From NCBI GenBank assembly GCA_964058845.1, contig CAXKVR010000010.1, forward strand, positions 248,001-312,000: 64,000 nucleotides of DNA. Direction: 5' to 3'. Below the pieces are notes generated by a model. That model saw only the letters and a list, made by a program, of their open reading frames with translations. It was not told the origin of the DNA and did not search any database. Shown here in pieces: positions 35,396 through 46,840 of this stretch. The stretch comes from Carex sylvatica. Lineage: Eukaryota; Streptophyta; Magnoliopsida; Poales; Cyperaceae. The position numbers were made by a program, and so were the translations under genes. The first letter of the stretch is position 1, and each line of letters starts with the position of its first letter.

Positions 35396-38131
35396 ACTCA
35401 AATTTCTTCCATCCTTCATGCCTACTGCCATCTTGCATTTATCCAGCAAAACCGTGTGTAACGGCTTTGTGAACATGTCGGCTACTTGATCATGACTCGC
35501 TACATGATTCAACTTCACACTCCCTTCCCAGATTTGTTCTCGAATGAAATGAAATTTAACATCGATATGCTTGCTCCTTTCGTGATGTACTGGATTCTTT
35601 GCGAGTTCAATTGCCGACTTGCTATCAACTCGGATTTCGGTTGCTTCTTCTTGTCCGAGATTCAACTCGCTTAAAAGTTTCCTTAGCCAAACTGCATGTC
35701 GCACACACCATGATGCTGCCACATATTCTGCTTCGCATGTCGAGAGTGTGACGATGGGTTGTTTTTTCGACATCCATGTGAACGCTGTGTTTCCCATAAA
35801 GAATACGTATCCCGATGTACTCTTTCGATCATCTATGTCTCCGCACCAGTCACTGTCGGAGTATCCCACCAGTTTATACTCTTTTGTTCTCGAGAAAAAT
35901 AACCCGAGTGATTCTGTTCCTCGAATATATCGCAGAATTCTCTTCAACGCTTTCCAATGTGTATAGACCGGTTCTTCCATGAACCGACTTACCACTCCAA
36001 CACTGTAAGATATGTCTGGTCTCGTGCATGTGAGATAACGCAGACTTCCCACCAAACTTCGGTATTTGGTCGCATCTCCTCGTTCTCCACCGTCAAACTT
36101 AGAAAGTTTAGCCCCAGGTTCCATTGGTGTCAATACCGGGTTGCAATCCTCCATTTTGTTCCTTTTTAGAATTTCTTTTGCATATGTTTCTTGTGATACA
36201 AAAATCCCAGTATTTTCTTGTCTAACCTCCAGACCAAGGAAATATTTCATCAAACCCAAGTCTGTCATTTTGAATTCCCGAGTCATAGCCTCTTTAAAAT
36301 CTTTTATCATCTCATCATTATTCCCCATGAATATAAGATCATCAACATAAAGAGCTACAAACAACAAGTTACCTTCTTCTTTCTTCACGTACAAAGCATG
36401 TTCATATGGGCATTGAGTAAACCCGTTCTTCTTGAAGTAAGTGTCGATGCGGATATTCCAAGCTCGAGGTGCTTGCTTTAGTCCATAAAGTGTCTTCTTC
36501 AATTTCAGCATCTTCTTTTCTTCCCCAATTTTTATGTACCCGGGTGGTTGCTCTACATACACCTCTTCTTCTAGCACACCATTCAAAAATGCTGACTTGA
36601 CATCCATTTGAAAAATTTTCCATTTGAATTGAGCTGCTTGAGCAATGAGAAGGCGAATCGTCTCCATTCTTGTAACCGGGGCAAAGACTTCATCATAGTC
36701 TATCCCCGTCTTTTGTCGATAGCCCTTTGCAACTAGCCTTGCCTTGTACCGCTCTATCTCGCCTTGAGCATTCATCTTCTTTTTGTATATCCATTTTACT
36801 CCTATGGGCTGACTTCCTTTTGGCAATTCAACCAGCTCCCAAGTTCGGTTTCGCTCAATTGCTTTTATTTCTTCATCCATGGCTGCTTGCCACTTCTCAT
36901 TCCGTACCGCTTCTTGAAATGTAATTATTTCGGCATCCGCCAAAAGACAAATTAAATGTACCTCACTTGTTGAGTCGTACAAATCTTGCATGCTTCGCAT
37001 ATTTGGTTGTCTTGGCTCATCTTCATCATCAATTGTTGGTGAATTTGCCGGTATGTTTGTTGGTGTAGTGATTGCACAGATAGATGCTGCTCCTTCCTCG
37101 AATATCACCTCCGTTGATTTTTCCCAATCCCACGAACTTGACTCGTTTACATGCACATCTCGGCTGACCACTACTTTCTTCTCTATTGGATCAAACAACT
37201 TGAAACCTTTTGTTTTTTCATCATAGCCGATAAAGATATATCTTTTGCTTTTGTCATCGAGCTTGGTCCTTCTTTGATCCGGTACATGCGCATAAGCCAC
37301 ACTACCGAACACCTTTAAGTGAGATACCGTTGGTTTTTGTCCACTCCATGCTTCTTGCGGTGTTTTATCTTCCAACTTCACATGAGGGCATCGATTCTGC
37401 ACATAGACTGCACATAGCACTGCTTCTGCCCAAAATTCCTTCGGCATTTTCTTGCTCTTCATCATCGACCGGACCATATCGAGAATGGTCCGATTCTTTC
37501 TCTCGGCCACACCATTTTGTTGAGGCGAATATGGTGCAGTCAAGAATCGCTTGATGCCTTGTTCCTCGCAAAAAATCGTGAAGGCGGTTGATGTGTACTC
37601 CCCGCCTCTATCTGACCTCACGGCTTTGATGAACATGCCGGTGGTTTTTTCCACCATCACTTTGAACTTCTTGAATGAATTTAAAACTTCAGATTTTTCT
37701 TTTAGAAAGTAAACCCACGTTTTCCGAGTGTAGTCATCAATAAATGTAATGAAGTACCTTTTTTCACCAAAAGATTTTGGAGTGATTGGTCCGCAAATAT
37801 CGGTATGTATGAGCTCGAGTGGTTTTTTCGCATGGTATTCTGCCTTTTTCGGAAATGAGGTCCTTGCTTGCTTGCCGAGTAAACATCCTTCGCAAAACTT
37901 AGTGGTGTAGTCCATGTCCGGTAGCCCATGAACCATGTTCTTCTTGGCCAATTCCTTTATGCCACCGTAATGAAGGTGACTGAACCTTAGATGCCACAAC
38001 TGTGATTTGTCTTCCTTGTCAACCTGTAGACATTTTTTTTGCACGTTTTGCAAGTTGAGCTTGTACATGCGATTTTTGGCCATTTCAACTCGTGCTACCA
38101 AGCGTCCTCGATTGTCTTTTAATTGTAGTAC
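35396..38131 (-). CDS. copia element 1 pol: integrase, reverse transcriptase, RNase H
   Basis: About 900 codons are open from directly after the TGA at 38132-38134 to the region next to the 3' LTR. In order: the GAG-pre-integrase zinc motif (HLRFSHLHYGG, then CEGCLLGK), and the integrase core with its D, D and E (IHTDICGPI, AVRSDRGGEY, QQNGVAERKN). Then come RVT_2 reverse transcriptase (GVKWIYKKK, YVDDLIF) and Ty1-type RNase H (YSDSDWCGDIDDRKSTSGY, STCEAEYVA). All listed catalytic residues are present and no frameshift is visible. The frame equals that of gag, so the stop is the only block to a single polyprotein. The exact C-terminus is uncertain because the open frame runs into the LTR. Confidence 0.9.
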
Positions 38132-39463
38132 TCAGTTTTTCATGAATACCGAGTATCCCTTCTCCATAAGTTGTCCCATACTCAAAATATTGCTCTTAAG
38201 ATCAGGTACATAATAAACATTCTCGATTGATCCTTCCATACAACCTTTTTGTAAATAGTGTACAGTACCTTGGCCTTTTACTTGGATCTTTGACGCGTCT
38301 CCGAATGACACGTGTCCATCTTCAACCTCTCGCATCTCCTTAAATAGGTGCTTGTGCCCGCACATGTGGTTGCTAGTGCCGGTATCGAGATACCACACCA
38401 TGTCGCTGTCAGGAACGGTATTTTTGTAGGCCATCATGAGAACACCATCTTCTCTTGTCTCTTCTTCCGCGACTAGATTCGCATTTTCTTCTACCTTTTT
38501 CTCGGAATAACACTCCTTTGCATAGTGCCCATACTTGCTGTAATTATAGCACTCAACATTTGATTTGCACTCTTTTGCGTAGTGCCCATGCTTGCCACAG
38601 TTGTAGCACTCAACATTTGAATGATTTGACCGGCCGCCTCTCCCACGACCACGTCCTCTACCTCGCCAATTTTGTTGGCTTGACTGCCCCTTCTCCTCAT
38701 AGTATCCACCTCGACCGCGGCCTCCACCACTGCGACCATTGCTGCGACCTCCTCTGCTGCGACTTTCTCTACCTCGGACATTTTGAGTATAGAGTACCTT
38801 TTCATCTTTGATAGATATCTTGGCTTGCAGCGCTTCCTCAAGCGACTCGTTCTTCTTCTTCTTGCGTTGTTCATGCGCCTCAAGAGAACTAGCAAGATCA
38901 TCAAAGGTCATCTCCTCCAGATTTTTTGACTCCTCAATTGCACAAACGACATTCTCAAAATTCTCGGTTAATGACCGCAAAATTTTCTCCACCACTCTTG
39001 CATCAGTTAGAATTTCTCCATTTCGTTTGAGTTGATTCACCACGGTTTGCACACGCGAGATGTAGTCGGATACACCTTCTGACATCTTCATCTTCATACT
39101 CTCCAACTCGCCGCGTAGAGTTTGGAGTCTTACTTGCTTTACTCGGTCGGCGCCCTTGAACACCTTTTCCAAAGTGTCCCATGCTTCCTTCGAAGTTGCT
39201 GCACCGGCAATCTTCTCGAAACCCGACTCATCCACTGCTTGGAACAAGAAGTAGAGAGCGGTCTTGTCTTTCATACGCGTTTCTTTCAACGCCTTCAACT
39301 GATTCGCAGTCTGATTGCCCGTTGGCTCTTCATAGCCGTTTTCGACTACTTCCCATGCATCTTGCGCACCGAGCAATGCACGCATCTGAATACTCCAGTT
39401 GTCATAGTTCGATTTTGTGAGTCGTGGCAGTGGCATACCCCCTATTGATATTCTCCCAGAATT
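38132..39463 (-). CDS. copia element 1 gag and protease
   Basis: The frame starts MENSGRISIGGMPLPRL and contains a UBN2-type gag domain (YDNWSIQMRALLGAQDAW near the N-terminus). A Gly/Arg-rich RNA-binding stretch follows. Next is one canonical zinc knuckle (CYNCGKHGHYAKEC) and a second in which the second cysteine is a tyrosine (CYNYSKYGHYAKEC). The protease motif is WYLDTGTSNHM. The frame ends at a TGA (38132-38134) just before the GAG-pre-integrase region, where copia polyproteins normally continue. Confidence 0.9.
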   Translation of the reverse strand, partial: NSGRISIGGMPLPRLTKSNYDNWSIQMRALLGAQDAWEVVENGYEEPTGNQTANQLKALKETRMKDKTALYFLFQAVDESGFEKIAGAATSKEAWDTLEKVFKGADRVKQVRLQTLRGELESMKMKMSEGVSDYISRVQTVVNQLKRNGEILTDARVVEKILRSLTENFENVVCAIEESKNLEEMTFDDLASSLEAHEQRKKKKNESLEEALQAKISIKDEKVLYTQNVRGRESRSRGGRSNGRSGGGRGRGGYYEEKGQSSQQNWRGRGRGRGRGGRSNHSNVECYNCGKHGHYAKECKSNVECYNYSKYGHYAKECYSEKKVEENANLVAEEETREDGVLMMAYKNTVPDSDMVWYLDTGTSNHMCGHKHLFKEMREVEDGHVSFGDASKIQVKGQGTVHYLQKGCMEGSIENVYYVPDLKSNILSMGQLMEKGYSVFMKN

Positions 39464-39486
39464 TTCCATCGGCTCTGATACCAATT

Positions 39487-39725
39487 TGTTGATATTTGAT
39501 AACTATTTTGGTGGAGGGAAGAGAGACAAAACAAGTTCTTTCTTTCTTACTAATCAAATTCTTTCTTTTTATTTCTTTTCCATTAAAAACTAGAGTTAAA
39601 AACACACGAAATAGACTCTTCATTTGCTCACAATGATCTGGAATGACCCATTCAATTCCTCATTCAATACTGCCTTAAAATCTGTCTGTTTTTTTTTTTT
39701 TTTTAATTTGAGTTTATTTTCCACA
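39487..39725 (-). repeat. 5' LTR of copia element 1
   Basis: Near-identical partner of 35145-35381. The primer binding site lies immediately inside it (to the left in plus coordinates, ending at about 39484). Confidence 0.95.
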
Positions 39726-40619
39726 TCCATTGCGATCAATCCATTAATCAGAGTGGAGTACGTTACAGCATTAGGTTTGACCCGAAAGGAAATCATTAAA
39801 TGTAGCAACTCTGTTGCATTCTCATACTCTCGTTTCTTGCACATTCCTTGAATAAGAGAGTTAAAAGTTGCTGCATCGGGTCCGATATTGTTCGATAGCA
39901 TGTTGTGCAGCAGCTCCTTAGCCTTCTCTATTTCACCTTTCTTGCTGAAGTAATGGATAAAAATGGTGTATGTCACAACAGTAGGCTCCAGCCCTTGACA
40001 AACCATGTCATGCAGCAGCTCTTGGGCCTTGTCAATTTCACCTTTCTTGCACAGCCCATCTAGGAGAGTGTTGCAAGTGATGGTATTGGGCTTGAGCCCT
40101 ATGAAATTCATGATAGACAACAACTCTTGTGCTCTCTCAGTGTCACCAATTAAGCACAGTCCTTTAATAAAGGATGAGTAGGTAACAACATTGGGCTCAA
40201 CCCCTTTAGGAATCATTGAACTGAACAAGCCTTCTCAATTTCACCTTCATTACATAGCCAGTTCAACATAATTGAGTGAGTGAAAGCATCTGGTTTTACC
40301 CCTTTAGAAACCATAGCTCTTAGGACATCCTTGACCTGACCAATTTGATTTCCTTAAACAAGCCATCTATAAGGGTGTTGTAAGTCACGATATCGGGCTC
40401 AGGTCCTTCCGAGACCATCTTATGCAGCAACCGTGTTGCCTTGTCTGTCTGACCATGCTTGCACAACCAATTCATAACAGTAGAATATGTAACAGCATTG
40501 GGCTTAACCCCTTGAAAATCCATGTACTGCAGCAGTTCACTTGTTTTTTCAAGATCACCTTTTTTGAATAATCCATTAATTAAGGAGTTGAAAGTAAAGG
40601 AGTTAGGCCTTATCCCTAC

Positions 40620-40856
40620 TGAAAATAAATAGAATAGAATAATTTTGGTATTTGCTTAATGTTTCGTATTGATTTCCAACAGAGAGGATTACATGCTATA
40701 TAGGCTAATACAGGCAGCAAATACAGATATGTATGAGCTGTGACAAAAGTTAAAATAGAAAGAATAAAACGGTAATCTCTCTGAGATTATAGTTTTCCTA
40801 AATAATGTTATCTCAATTTAAACACTGTAATGGAGGAGTCTATTTATAGTTTATTA
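40620..40856 (-). repeat. 3' LTR of copia element 2
   Basis: About 97% identical to 45874-46110 by eye. The outer end is TG in plus orientation (CA at the element's 3' end); the inner end reads TTATTA. Confidence 0.93.
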
Positions 40857-40864
40857 TGCCCCTC

Positions 40865-43800
40865 TCAAGCAGAAGTGACCTCTGTCACGGCTAGCTTGGA
40901 CCGAAGAAAATGAAATCTTGAAGTAGGGAGTGGTTTGGTCAGGACATCGACCAATTGATCTTTGGAGCATAAAAAATGCACAAAAAGTTCTTTGGAGGCA
41001 ACACGCTCACAGACAAAGTGGTAGTCGATTTCAACATGTTTTGTACGAGCATGAAACATCGGATTGGCAGCAAGGAAGGTAGCACCAAGGTTATCACACC
41101 AAAGGGTAGGTGGGGAATCAAGCCGAATATGAAGTTCTTGAAGAAGGTATTGGAGCCATAGGAGTTCGGCACAAGTTATGGCAAGGCTACGGTATTCAGC
41201 TTCGGTGCTAGAGCGGGAGACGGTGGGTTGCTTTTTGGCACTCCATGAGATGAGGTTGCGGCCTAAGAAGATGCAAAAACCAGAGGTCAAGCGACGATCA
41301 TCAATAGAGCCAGCCCAATCGGCATCACTATAGGCATGAAGTGATGAGGCAGAATCCTTGTAGACAGTGAGTCCATGAGTGAGTGAACCGCGGATGTAAC
41401 GCAAAATGCGTTTGACAGCACTCCAATGGTTGACAGTAGGGGCTTGCATGAATTGTGAAACCTTATTAACGGCGAAGGAAAGATCGGGTCGAGTGATAGT
41501 GGCGTATTGGAGAGCGCCAACTATGCTTCGGTAGAGATGTGGATCTTCAAAGGGAGCACTATCTTTGTTAAAAAGGGTGGAATCGGATGCCATAGGGGTA
41601 GGGCTCGGTTTAGCATCTTGCATGTGGGTTCGGTTGAGAATCTCAGTTAGGTATTTTGTTTGGGAAAGAAGTAATCCAATAGGTGAGGGATGTGCTTCAA
41701 TACCCAAGAAATAGCTAAGAGGGCCAAGATCTTTGAGGGAGAATGCTTGTTGGAGGTGAGATATGCATTGATTGATATGAGTGGTGTTTCTCCCAGTGAT
41801 CAAGATGTCATCGACATAAACCAAGAGCATAGTGGTGTGATTATGGGAGTGTGAAATGAACAGTGAAGGGTCATAGCAAGAAGCAGTGAAACCATGTGTA
41901 AGTAAAACGGAGCTAAGTTTGTTGAACCAAGCTCGTGAAGATTGTTTTAGTCCATAAAGGGCCTTAGAAAGAAGGCATACATGGTTGGGATGGTCGGGAT
42001 CAATGAAACCGGGTGGTTGGGACATAAGCACGTGTTCGGTTAGGTCACCATTAAGAAAGGCATTATGAACATCCAATTGTCGAATCGGCCAATTGAAAGA
42101 AACCGCAATTGAGAGAACAAGTCGGATAGTTGTAGGCCTAACAACGGGACTAAAGGTATCAAAATAGTCAATACCTTCAATTTGATTGAATCCTTTGGCT
42201 ACCAAGTGTGCCTTGTAACGATCAATTGTACCATCGGCTCGTCGCTTGATCTTATAGACCCATTTGCAGCCGATAATTTGTTGATTTGGTTGAGGTGGCA
42301 CCAATGTCCATGTATGATTTTGAGCAAGAGCATTCATCTCAATGGCCATAGCATGTCGCCATTCAGGTTGTGAATTTGCTTGAAGGAAGGATGTGGGTTC
42401 GGTTGCAATGGTAGCGGTGAATGCAACATGATCGGGAAAGGTACGAGCCCGACGAGTGTGATCACGATTGCGAGTAACCATTGAGTGGGTGGAGAGAGTA
42501 GTAGGTGGAAGTGGGGGTGGCGCTGTAGGGGTAGTTTGCTAATCGGTTTCTGATTGAATGGGTGGTATTGGGTCGGGTGGTGATGGAGAGGTAGTAACAG
42601 GTGGGAGGTTAGTAGGCTGGGTGATGGGAGTTGGAGTAGTAGGCCGTGTAAATAAAAATAGGGGTGCCACGGATTGGGATATTTGTGTAGATAGTTGCTG
42701 CATGGGAGGAAAAAATAGGCTGCATGATGTGGGATTATTTGGCCGTGAGAAGAGGCCATGATATTTGGGCTGGAAGGTAGGTGGGCCGAATTAGATGAAT
42801 TAAGGAGTTGAGTTTTATTTTGGATTAAAGTGTTAGTTGGCTGGGAGGCATCAGGTTTGGCAGAGGGTGTAGTGGTTTTAAATGGAAAAAAATATTCATC
42901 AAATTGCACGTGCCTTGAGATGTATATTTTGCTAGTTGGTAAATGAAGACAACGGTATCCTTTTTGGGTTGTAGCATAACCGAGAAAAAGGCAAGGCAAG
43001 GCATGGTTTTCAAGTTTATGTGAGTTGTATGGGCGGGTATATAGAAAACATTGACAACCGAGTACACGAAGTAACGAGTAGTCGGGTTGTTTATGAAAGA
43101 GTTCGGTATAGGGAATTTTGCCCGAATTTGAAGGTGAAGGTAATCGGTTTATGAGATAGACAACGCTTGAAAATATTTCATCCCAATAAATTGGTGGAAG
43201 CGAGGCACGAGACATAATGGCTAAAGCTAGTTCTATAATATGTCTATGTTTTCGCTCGGCAAGACCATTTTGTTCGGGCGTATATGGGCAAGTGGTTTGG
43301 TGGATTATATGAGGAAATTGTTTTGTGATGGGAAGGTATTCGGTGCCTCCATCGGTTCGTAATGTTTTGATATTGTGAGATAGTAAGTTTTCGACTTGAG
43401 CTTTGAAGCATGAGAAAATATGAGGCACTTTACTTTTATTTTTTAGAAAATAAATCCAAGTGAATCGCGAAAAATCATCAACAAAAATAACGTAAAATCG
43501 AAAATCATTAAACGAGGCAACACGGCAAGGGCCCCAAATGTCCGAGTGCACAAGTTCTAGAGGTAAAGTAGAAGTAGAATGAGAAGGGGAAAAATGTAGC
43601 TTGTGAGACTTGGCTAATAAACAATCATGGCAAGTGCTCAATTTATTTGAATTACAAGGTAAATTGGATGCTTTTAGTAAATGTAAAGTGGTAGAAGAAG
43701 ATGGGTGGCCTAGGCGAGCATGCCACAAGTCGGCCCAAGCACGAACACCTAGGAGAGCTAGTGGTGGTGAATGGCAAGGTGGAGTGAAGAAGAAGAGGCC

Positions 43801-44055
43801 ATTAGTGCATGGAACTTGAAGGATCGTATTCTTGGTGAGGTGGTCCTTGAAAGAGCAAGAGAAAGAAGAAAATTCAAGGGTTAGATGAGGGTTGTCTTGT
43901 AAAATTTGAGAGACACTAAGTAGATTTTTGGTGAAATTAGGAACATGTAAGATATTTTTGAGAGAAATTGAATGAGAAGAGAGAAGGAGGTTAGAAGAAC
44001 CGATGTGAAGGATCGGTAGTCCCGCACCATTGCCAATTTGGAGGGTGTCTTGACC
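40865..44055 (-). pseudogene. copia element 2 pol: integrase, reverse transcriptase, RNase H
   Basis: From the hAT junction the frame shows the GAG-pre-integrase motif (LWHARLGHPSSS, CHDCLLAKSH) and the integrase core D, D and E (LVHSDIWGP, LRTDGGTEY, PEQNGLAERKH). After a frameshift near 42.7 kb and a TAG near 42540, RVT_2 reverse transcriptase follows (GCKWVYKIK, YVDDILI). RNase H follows (YSDADWAGSIDDRRLTSGF, SSTEAEYRS). The RT-RNase H part is open for about 538 codons to the 3' LTR. The polyprotein is broken at several points, so the element is not autonomous. Confidence 0.88.
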
Positions 44056-44675
44056 TAGTGGTTTGCAAATACCCATCGGGGGCAGACCCGACCCGTACCT
44101 GCCCGTGCCCGGTACCCGGGTTACCCGTGCCCGAGCCCGGGTATGGGTCGGGTAAACGGGTACACGGGTACGGGTAAAAAACGGGTAGGGTACGGTTATT
44201 TGGTTCAAAACCTGAGCAAACCCGGTCCGATTTACGCCCGACCCGACCCGACCGACCCGACCCGGATCCGTACCCGACCTGGCCCGACCCGGACCCGACC
44301 CCGAACCCGTACCCGAACCCGTTAAAAAATTCAAAAAAAATTCAAAAAAATTCAAAAAAATTCAAAAAAATTCAAATTTTTTTGAAATTTCGAATTTGCC
44401 GCCTAAAAAAACAGGAAAAAAAAAACAGAAAAACAGAAAAAAAAAAAAGAAAAAAAGAAAAAAAAAAAAACGGGTACCCGACCCGGACCGCCATACCCGT
44501 GCCGGGTACCACGGGCACGGGTAAAACTCGGGTAGGGTACGGTTTTTGAAAATTATACCCGAGTATACCCGACCCGAGATACCCGTTTACCCGACCTACC
44601 CGTACCCGACCCAAACTCGTACCCGACCCCGGGTAAACCCGGTCCGCCCGAACCCGGTCCGAGAGCAGCCCTCTA
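44056..44675. mobile_element. hAT-like element nested in copia 2, TSD TCTTGACC
   Basis: The 620-bp insert is flanked by perfect 8-bp copies of TCTTGACC (44048-44055 and 44676-44683). It begins TAGTGGTTTGC and ends, read inverted, TAGAGGGCTGC; both fit hAT termini. Its arms are packed with CCCGACCC/GGGTCGGGT motifs in opposite orientation around an A-rich centre (44333-44470). It has no transposase. It interrupts the protease-integrase region of copia 2, and removing it with one duplication restores frame continuity there (628 nt is 1 mod 3, the observed shift). Confidence 0.85.
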
Positions 44676-44683
44676 TCTTGACC

Positions 44684-45847
44684 ATCATAATTGAAGAAGG
44701 AGGAGAGATTATTTATGTCATTGGTGACATGATTGGTAGCACCGGAGTCTAAGACCCATTCGGTTGGTGGATTGGTGGAGCTAGAGGGGTTTGCAACATA
44801 GGCTTGGAAGGTGGAGGGGATGCCCGGGTAGGAGGGATCGGTCTCATACCGCCAATAGCAAGATTTAGCGACATGACCAAATTTAGAACACATTTGGCAC
44901 TGTGGTTTGTTTGAGTTAGAAGGTGGTGGTCTAGGACTGTTGGATTGGAGAGTAGGTGATCCATAGCGTGAATTGGAGTTGAAAACAGGGTATGGGGGTT
45001 TGAGTTGAGGTGGGTTATTGGGTCAGTTTTGTGCATTCTAATTGGGTCGGTTTTGGATGTGGTTTTGTTTATACCTGTTGTGATTGTTGTAATTGGGTTT
45101 GGTTTGAACATTATAGTTGGATCTGGTTTGAGTGGTTCGGTTTTGAGCAATTAAAGCTGTTGGGTTATTTGGAGAAGGAAGCAAACCACTAGAAAAATTC
45201 TGACCTTGTAAGAGATTCTCATAACTCATTAGAGAGGCATGGAGTTCGGGGTAGGTGTAAGGTTGATGCCGGCTGGAGGTGGTGATGGAGACAACAAAAG
45301 AGTTGAATTCCGGTCCCAATCCATTGAGCACATACATGACTAGGTCATCGTCAGTCACCGGGGAACCTATGAATGCAAGCTCATCGGCAACACGTCGCAT
45401 TCTTCGAAGGTAATCTGTGCATGAAGCCGAACCTTTGGTAGTGGTTTGAATTTGCCGACGGAGGTCAGTGATACGTGCACGAGAAGTTGCAGAATATGAT
45501 TGCTTGAGGTTGTTCCAAAGGTCGTAGGAGGTGGCATAGGAAGAAACTTGAGATTGGACAATCTCTGTTAGGGATGACCGGATCCAACCCAAGAGGAGTT
45601 GATCCTGGCGTTCCCAGTGTGAAAAAATAGGATTATCATGAAGTTGACCGTTGGCATCTGGTATCTTCTTCTCGGGTGGAGGTTCCTCCAGGTATTTGTT
45701 GAGGTTGAAACCATGTACTATAGGCTGTATTTGTGACTTCCATGTGAGAAAATTGCTCTCTGTCAATTTCGTGGCTATTGGAAAATTTAAAGGGGTAATC
45801 GGTTCTGGTATAGAAGAAATTGCTGGAGGAGGAGTAGGTTCATCCAT
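44684..45847 (-). pseudogene. copia element 2 gag and protease
   Basis: The frame begins MDEPTPPPAISSIPEP at 45847. It has a UBN2-type gag domain (FLTWKSQIQPIVHGF and LGWIRSSLTEIV), then two in-frame stops near 45038 and 45023. The same frame goes on to an intact zinc knuckle (CQMCSKFGHVAKSC) and the protease motif WVLDSGATNHVT. The hAT-like insertion follows at once. Confidence 0.88.
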
Positions 45848-45873
45848 GGCGTTTGCCTAAGGCTCTGATACCA

Positions 45874-46110
45874 TGAAAATAAATAGAATATAATAATTTT
45901 GGTATTTGCTTAATGTTTCGTATTGATTTCCAACAGAGAGGATTACATGCTATATAGGCTAATACAGGCAGCAAATACAGATATGTATGAGCTGTGACAA
46001 AAGTTATAATAGAAAGAATAAAACGGTAATCTATCTGAGATTATAGTTTTCCTAAATAATGTTATCTCAATTTAAACACTGTAATGGAGAAGTCCATTTA
46101 TAATTTATTA
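45874..46110 (-). repeat. 5' LTR of copia element 2
   Basis: Partner of 40620-40856. The primer binding site complementary to initiator-Met tRNA lies at about 45861-45873. Confidence 0.93.
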
Positions 46111-46693
46111 CCAACAAGTTGCATTTGGTTGTATAAACCAAATGCCTTAACAAGTTTACCCGACTTAGATAGTCCATCAATAAGCGTGTTATAGGTTATC
46201 ACAGTGGGTTCCCACTCACCACCATCCTTTACCATTTTGAAAAACAGTTGCATGCTTAAGCCGGTGTTGCCGGTAGAGCACAGGCCCTTGATAAGGATAC
46301 TGTAGGAGATCACGTTAGGCATGCATCCCATTCTTGGCATTTTCTCAGTAACAATGGATGCAGCTTCAACAATCCTATTCTCAGAACAAAGTCTCTTGAA
46401 AATGGGATTGACAACTACCGCCTCAGCTATGAAACCTCCTTTGAGAAGCCTTCCGAGAACAGCATAAGCTAAACGCAGCTCATTGATCTTACTACAGTAC
46501 TTTATCAAAATACCATAAGTGTAAACATCAAAAGTTATACCTTCGATTCTGTTCATCCGATTAAAGAGCGGAAACACATTCGTATCAGATTTGCGGACCA
46601 AATCGTTCAGGAGTTTGTTAAATTGAACGAGAGAGTGAAAATGGCGTGCGAAATTGCGCCCTATTTGCATTGTCGCCCTTTCAGCCAAGAAAG

Positions 46694-46740
46694 AAAAGAA
46701 GAAAGAAGAAGAAGAAGAAGAAGAAGAAGAAGAAGAAGAA
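46694..46740. repeat. (GAA)n microsatellite in the PPR leader
   Basis: A GAA/TTC trinucleotide run lies about 25 bp upstream of the PPR ATG at 46670. If translated from an upstream ATG it would encode poly-Ser, but the start at 46670 is preferred because it begins the targeting-like sequence. Confidence 0.85.
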
Positions 46741-46840
46741 TGGAATAACAATAGTTGTCAGAAAGAACACAAGAAGAAAGCATCTCTGTTACTGGAGGTG
46801 TCCATTTATTTGGACAGCCCAAACTTTATAAATCCGGAGT

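Larger units (their letters stand above)
35145..39725 (-). mobile_element. Ty1/copia retrotransposon 1, nearly intact, TSD TCCAT
   Basis: The 4581-bp element has LTRs of 237 and 239 bp (35145-35381 and 39487-39725) that differ at about five bases plus a T-run length change, so roughly 98% identical. The target duplication TCCAT is perfect (35140-35144 and 39726-39730). Next to the 5' LTR the minus strand reads TTGGTATCAGAGCC, matching the 3' end of initiator-Met tRNA (primer binding site). Next to the 3' LTR is the purine tract AAGGGAGGAATT. Gag, protease, integrase, RT and RNase H follow in copia order. One in-frame stop splits gag-protease from pol. It lies inside the PPR gene in the same orientation. 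Confidence 0.95.
40620..46110 (-). mobile_element. Ty1/copia retrotransposon 2, inactivated, with nested hAT
   Basis: The 5491-bp element has two 237-bp LTRs (40620-40856 and 45874-46110) differing at about six positions. The flanks CCTAC (40615-40619) and CCAAC (46111-46115) form a target duplication with one mismatch. Minus-strand TGGTATCAGAGCC next to the 5' LTR is the initiator-Met tRNA primer site. AGAGGGGCA next to the 3' LTR is the polypurine tract. A 620-bp hAT-like insertion sits just after the protease motif. The element also has two stops in gag, a frameshift near 42.7 kb and a stop near 42540. It belongs to a different copia lineage from element 1. It lies in the PPR gene in the same orientation. 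Confidence 0.93.
34986..46670 (-). pseudogene. P-class PPR gene interrupted by two copia elements
   Basis: Pentatricopeptide repeat proteins bind organelle RNA through ~35-aa helical hairpins. The minus-strand frame starts at an ATG at 46670 (MQIGRNFARHFHSL, possibly mitochondrial targeting) and runs to 46111. It resumes after the first copia insertion at 40619 (GIRPNSFTFNSLINGLFKK) and runs to 39726. After the second insertion it continues at 35144 (DASEKAKEVLHAVF) and stops at 34986. The junctions are in frame once each element and one target duplication are removed. Repeats of the type VVTYNTLIDGLCKKGEIDKA are evident. Two further lesions exist: a frameshift near 40350, and a frame change after an in-frame stop near 40230. 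With two element insertions the gene cannot make a full protein. A GAA/TTC repeat lies just upstream of the start. Confidence 0.85.

Noticed and set aside
35619..39448. Several 60-130-codon plus-strand frames opposite copia element 1
   Set aside because: They are antisense shadows of the long gag and pol frames and encode no known motif.
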